Origin: Bombardia bombarda
Lineage: Eukaryota > Ascomycota > Sordariomycetes > Sordariales > Lasiosphaeriaceae
Assembly: GCA_030512295.1 (NCBI GenBank)
Contig: JAULSR010000005.1
Coordinates: 248,001-312,000, forward strand
DNA length: 64,000 bases
Reading direction: 5' to 3'
The position numbers were made by a program, and so were the translations under genes. The first letter of the stretch is position 1; the number at the start of each line of letters is the position of its first letter. Of this stretch, positions 60,520-64,000 are shown in pieces. A model generated the notes under the pieces. The model was not told the origin of the DNA. It saw only the letters and a program-made list of their open reading frames with translations, and ran no database searches.

Positions 60520-61852
60520 AGATGCCGTCGATGATGTGTCTGAAGAGTCGGTGGACAAGCCGGCTTCCACCTTCTTCCCCTGGACCCTCCCCATGGAGAT
60601 GCTTCCCGATAACGGAACATGCTCAAAGGTTTACCAACCTCTCGAAGTCACCCTAGAGTTTGCGTCTAATGCTCAGCAAGTCGTGGGGGGTAGCTCCTTC
60701 AACTTTATGATAGGGTCTCAGAATCTGGAGCGCCTGAGCGCCGACCGTATCCGGGTCTCCAGTCTCTCAGGTCTTAAGGTGACAATGAGACTAGAGGAAA
60801 GTGGCAATACCAGAGAATGGCTCATCACTAGGGTTAATGGCGTCCCTCTTGGTCGGGATGAGTTTGTAATCCTGGATCGAGCCATTCTTGGGGAGGTCTC
60901 GGACCCTAGGTTCAATCTTGTCCGGGATCCAGTCGTTGCGAAGCTCCAGCACCTGCATTATATAAACCTGCTTCCACACGATGATGGAGACGAGCCATCC
61001 CCCTCGGAGCACGATCAGAGCGATGCTGATGACGAAGACTACATTCTCGACTTTGACGGTATGGATCTCGAGGATCTACGAGACGTTAACCGCTCCACTG
61101 CCTCGCGTGTCACGGAGCTCGGGTCCTTGGTTAAGTCTCTGCTCAACCGCGTAGTAGCATCTTTGGATCCCCACCTCCCCGTTTCGCGGACCGCTCTCCC
61201 AGTCACCACCAGCGGAGGAGCAGCAGCAGCAAGAGCAGCGGCAGCCCTCGCCGCCTTCCCTTTCAATCTGGTTATGAACCAGACCGCTGTGACAGCCACC
61301 GGAATCGGAGCCGCGCCCCCGCCGCCCGTTGACATCCCGGCCGGTGCGCGCATCCCGGCTTTTGGACCCATCGATAGCGGTTTCTTTCCTTGGTCCACCA
61401 TCTACGCCGCCGGGGAAGCTTGCACCGGGCCTCTACCCGAGGAAGCCTCGCGCGATCACCAAGTCATCATCATGCGTCGCGGCGGGTGCAGCTTCAGCGC
61501 AAAGCTGGCAAATATACCCGCCTACAAACCTGCAGCCAAGTCCTTGCAGCTTGTAGTGACGGTGTCTGACGAAGACGAAGATGAGGACGGCACAGATTAC
61601 CGCTCCTACGCGCTGTCCGCAGCTGGACCAAATCTGGTTCGCCCACTGCTTGACGAAGCCCAGCTCACCCCCGGGGGCATCCAGCGGCGCCACCCCATCG
61701 CAATGGTCATGGTCGGCGGTGGCGACCTCGCATACCAGCGGCTCGCTATGGCCGAGCGAGTCGGCTTGACGAGGAGATACTATATTGAGAGCCAAGGAGT
61801 ACGAGTTCGGAACATCATAGTCGACGAGGGGGATGCTGGCTCTGGAGCTTAG
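58480..61852 (+). CDS. EDEM/Mnl1-type GH47 alpha-mannosidase, two frameshifts
   Basis: Exon 1 is 58480-58650, then a 75-nt intron (GTATGG donor, CTGAC branch, GTAG acceptor), then 58726-61852. The product is an ER mannosidase that trims misfolded glycoproteins for ERAD. It has a signal peptide (MLLSWSWLLTLLLVVVASW) and the GH47 landmarks MFYHGYDNYMHIAFPEDE, YSLTLIDSLSTLAIL, VFETVIRGVGGLLSAHLF, GLGWWPLRPEFIESTY, MESFFLGETAKYMYLLFD and VFTTEGHPL. The long C-terminal half ends in a PA-type segment (IIMRRGGCSFSAKLANIPAY), as in fungal Mnl1/Htm1. An Asp run (GAC repeat, 60488-60511) sits between them. There are two breaks: near 58887 (AA where AAA would keep frame; stop at 58894-58896) and in the C6 run at 60379-60384 (stop at 60399-60401). 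Adding one base at each gives exactly 1100 codons (1099 aa). There is no KDEL-like tail. An assembly error is more likely than decay. Confidence 0.87.
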
Positions 61853-63168
61853 GAGGTCCCATGTTGGGCTGTCGAAAAGACACCAAGGAGAGGGGCTTCC
61901 AGCGATCATCAGATCTGCCATCTGCATGATGAATATACATATAGAAGATATATGATTATGAGATCTCATGATTAAAACAAAACAGGGTAGCCATGCATTT
62001 TTCATTACAGCGTGCCTGGAAATTGTCGTGGAGGGGTACATATCAGCACCGTGTGTGCGAAGCGAAAGTACCGTCGAGGTGGTATGTACATACATATTTT
62101 ACAAACAGCATGTATACAGACGTATAGAATAAGAGTCCACAGGTTACGGATATCGCATCTGTGGGCAAAGAAAAAATGCTGGAAGAGTTCATACGACCTA
62201 CAGCATGGAGCAATAATTCTGGCAACAGCCCCATTGGCACAACACTACCTTATTTAGCCATTAGCAAGCGTTCTGACTTCTGACATGGCTCGCACCTTCC
62301 TACTTCCACAATCTGCTGCAGCAAGTACCCCAAGTACCATTGATAGACCCGCTGTTAGTGGAGCCTATTTTCTTCACTTCAAATTTATTGGGGGACTCGT
62401 CGAATAACAGATCTGCTATCGCAGATACAATCGTCAACTGTTCGGTGGTCAAAACTGGTGTTTCTCGCCGGACTTCTTGCCCCATGCTGTATGTACTCGT
62501 TGTTGGTAAATACCCACTTGATAGCATTTCCTCTTTGGCATATAGGTGTTCACCATTGCTTAGTTCCGTATTGATCTCGAAGATTCACTTCGTATTATTT
62601 CGCATACTATGAGTTTGGATGTAAACCCGTCTATAAGATGCAATCTCACCGCACTTTAATCGCGTTTGCACTATGGCCCCAAATGAAACAAGAAGGAAAA
62701 AAAAACCCCACCCCAGCACCGAGACAAAAAGTTTTTTTGTTTTAGAGTGCCATAAAACGCCAGGTAATACCAAAAAAGAGAAAGGGTCGCCACGTATATC
62801 CCGCCGCCCTTTCATATTCCCTTCCCTCCTATCCTGCCAGCCTGCCCACAGTCCTCCAAACCCCTTCTGTATAGATAAGAGAAAATGATAACTGCATCCC
62901 AAGGACTTGTGCCTATCCATCAGATAGGGAGCCTGTTGTATGTTTCTAGGTCGTCCCTGCATCATTATGCACGTAAAGGTTATTTATGTCCGAGAAAAAA
63001 ATCAAAAGCAAACTGCAGACACAGATTGGGTATTGGCTTAAATATGGACATTGAAGTAGATTTCTTGCTGTGATGGAGGAGCGCTGGCTGCCTGCGAAGA
63101 GCATAAAAGTGTGAAGTAAGAGAGGTCAGAAAGGGAAGTCGTTTATGATTGGGAAATTCTGGATTTGT
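61853..63168. other. Convergent 3' spacer between mannosidase and APRT genes
   Basis: No gene seen in 1.3 kb. The region is AT-rich next to the mannosidase stop (61915-61985) and contains an A-rich stretch at 62694-62708. Both neighbouring genes end here. Confidence 0.45.
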
Positions 63169-63978
63169 TTAGGCGCCGTTGGTCTCCAATAGAGTGACGG
63201 TGGGGAGGCCGTCGAGCTTGTCGCGTCCCTTGAGGAAGGGGATCTCCAGGATGAAGAGATAGCCGACAAGGTCGGCTCCAAGCTGCTTGACCAGGGCTCC
63301 GGCAGCGGCGGCAGATCCACCTATGAGGAGAAAGTATCGTGTCAGTTTATGGTGGGTGAGAAAGGGGTAATGTACGATGAGTCAAATCCAATCCAATGCA
63401 GTGTGATGACTGTGCAAGGGGCCATGTCACGTACCGGTAGCGATAATGTCGTCAACAACGAGGACCTTCTGGCCGGGCTTCACGGCACCCTCCTGCATCT
63501 CGAAGTAGTCGGTGCCGTACTCCTTCTCATAGGCGGCGGTCACGCAGGGGCCAGGCAGCTTGCCCCTCTTGCGGACAGGGACGAAGCTCGCCTTGAGGCG
63601 CAGGGCCAATGAGGGGCCGAAAAGGAAGCCCCGCGCGTCCAACCCCACTATCACATCGGGCTTGGTGGACGAGAGCTCGACTTGGAGCTCGAGGGCGCGC
63701 AGCAGGGCATTGTGGATGACGGGGTCCTGGAACAGCGGCAGGATGTCGATGAAGTTGATGCCGGGGATCGGGAAGTCCGGGAAGGTCTTGAGGGCGCCCA
63801 GCAGGCTTATCTTTGTACTGGCGAGTTCGGCGGCACTGGCGGTGGAGGAGGCGGGCTGTATTCCCGAGGCATCATGGCTGGCAGTTGAGGCCGTGGTGGC
63901 GGCGGTGTTGCTGCTGCTGTCTTGATCTTGGCGGGTCGGCGTCGCCAGAGTATGGACAGAGTCGGTGGTTGCGCTCAT
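63169..63978 (-). CDS. apt1: Adenine phosphoribosyltransferase (APRT)
   Basis: Two exons, 63435-63978 and 63169-63320, joined over a 114-nt intron (GTACGT donor, ATAG acceptor), give 231 residues. APRT makes AMP from adenine and PRPP in purine salvage. The enzyme core starts at about residue 55: LLGALKTFPDFPIPGINFID, then DVIVGLDARGFLFGPSLALR, then FVPVRKRGKLPG and YEKEYGTDYFEMQEG. The intron interrupts the PRPP-binding loop VLVVDDIIATGGSA after the Thr codon. The C-terminus has FILEIPFLKGRDKL. The first 50 or so residues are a Ser/Thr/Ala-rich extension without predicted structure, longer than in yeast or bacterial APRT; an internal start is not obvious because there is no other in-frame Met before the core. 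The gene is complete and 22 bases from the window edge. Confidence 0.95.
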
Positions 63979-64000
63979 GTTGCAGGAAGGAAGGGGAGAA

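Overview
The window is nuclear DNA of a filamentous ascomycete (Pezizomycotina, most likely Sordariomycetes; this is an inference). The evidence is short spliceosomal introns (56-185 nt) with GTRNGT donors and CTAAC/CTGAC-like branch sites, a dispersed 5S rRNA gene, an intron-containing tRNA gene, Zn2Cys6 and SET proteins, a Trs85 subunit, and secreted Ser/Thr-rich wall proteins. Long gene-free stretches, full of microsatellites and short palindromes, separate compact genes.

Layout, left to right. 1-3104 is gene-free. A conserved fungal leucine-rich protein (3105-4885) and the TRAPPIII subunit Trs85 (6092-8719) follow on the + strand. Next come a degenerate and an intact copy of a secreted GPI-type wall protein (10072-10980 and 11644-12276). 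On the - strand lies a four-exon MscL mechanosensitive channel gene (12635-13422). It is followed by a tRNA-Val(CAC) gene with an intron (13842-13943), a MITE-like inverted-repeat element (14041-14325), and a weak small gene or relic (14905-15270). A secreted Thr-rich protein (17246-18480, -), a SET-domain gene (20912-22308, +), a 5S rRNA gene (22745-22863, +) and a flavohemoglobin (24350-25618, -) come next. After about 6 kb without genes there is an arabinitol-dehydrogenase-like SDR (31697-32787, +), convergent with a conserved protein carrying an N-myristoylation motif (33139-33890, -), then a PrtT/Leu3-like Zn2Cys6 regulator (35563-37947, +). A 12.5 kb gene-free tract (37948-50408) precedes a conserved, probably DNA-binding protein (50409-52475, +). 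After a further 6 kb gap come an EDEM/Mnl1-type GH47 mannosidase (58480-61852, +) and adenine phosphoribosyltransferase (63169-63978, -) at the right edge.

No operon-like or biosynthetic cluster logic ties the genes together; this is a housekeeping and accessory mixture covering autophagy/Golgi tethering, ER-associated degradation, purine salvage, NO detoxification, osmotic safety, polyol metabolism and the cell wall. The most notable sequence-level signal is that three otherwise well-conserved genes (Trs85, SET, GH47) are each broken by apparent single-base losses, mostly inside short homopolymers. In every case restoring the inferred bases gives an exact whole number of codons. This points to indel errors in the assembly or, less likely, to real gene decay. 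I did not find a convincing previously undescribed multi-gene system.
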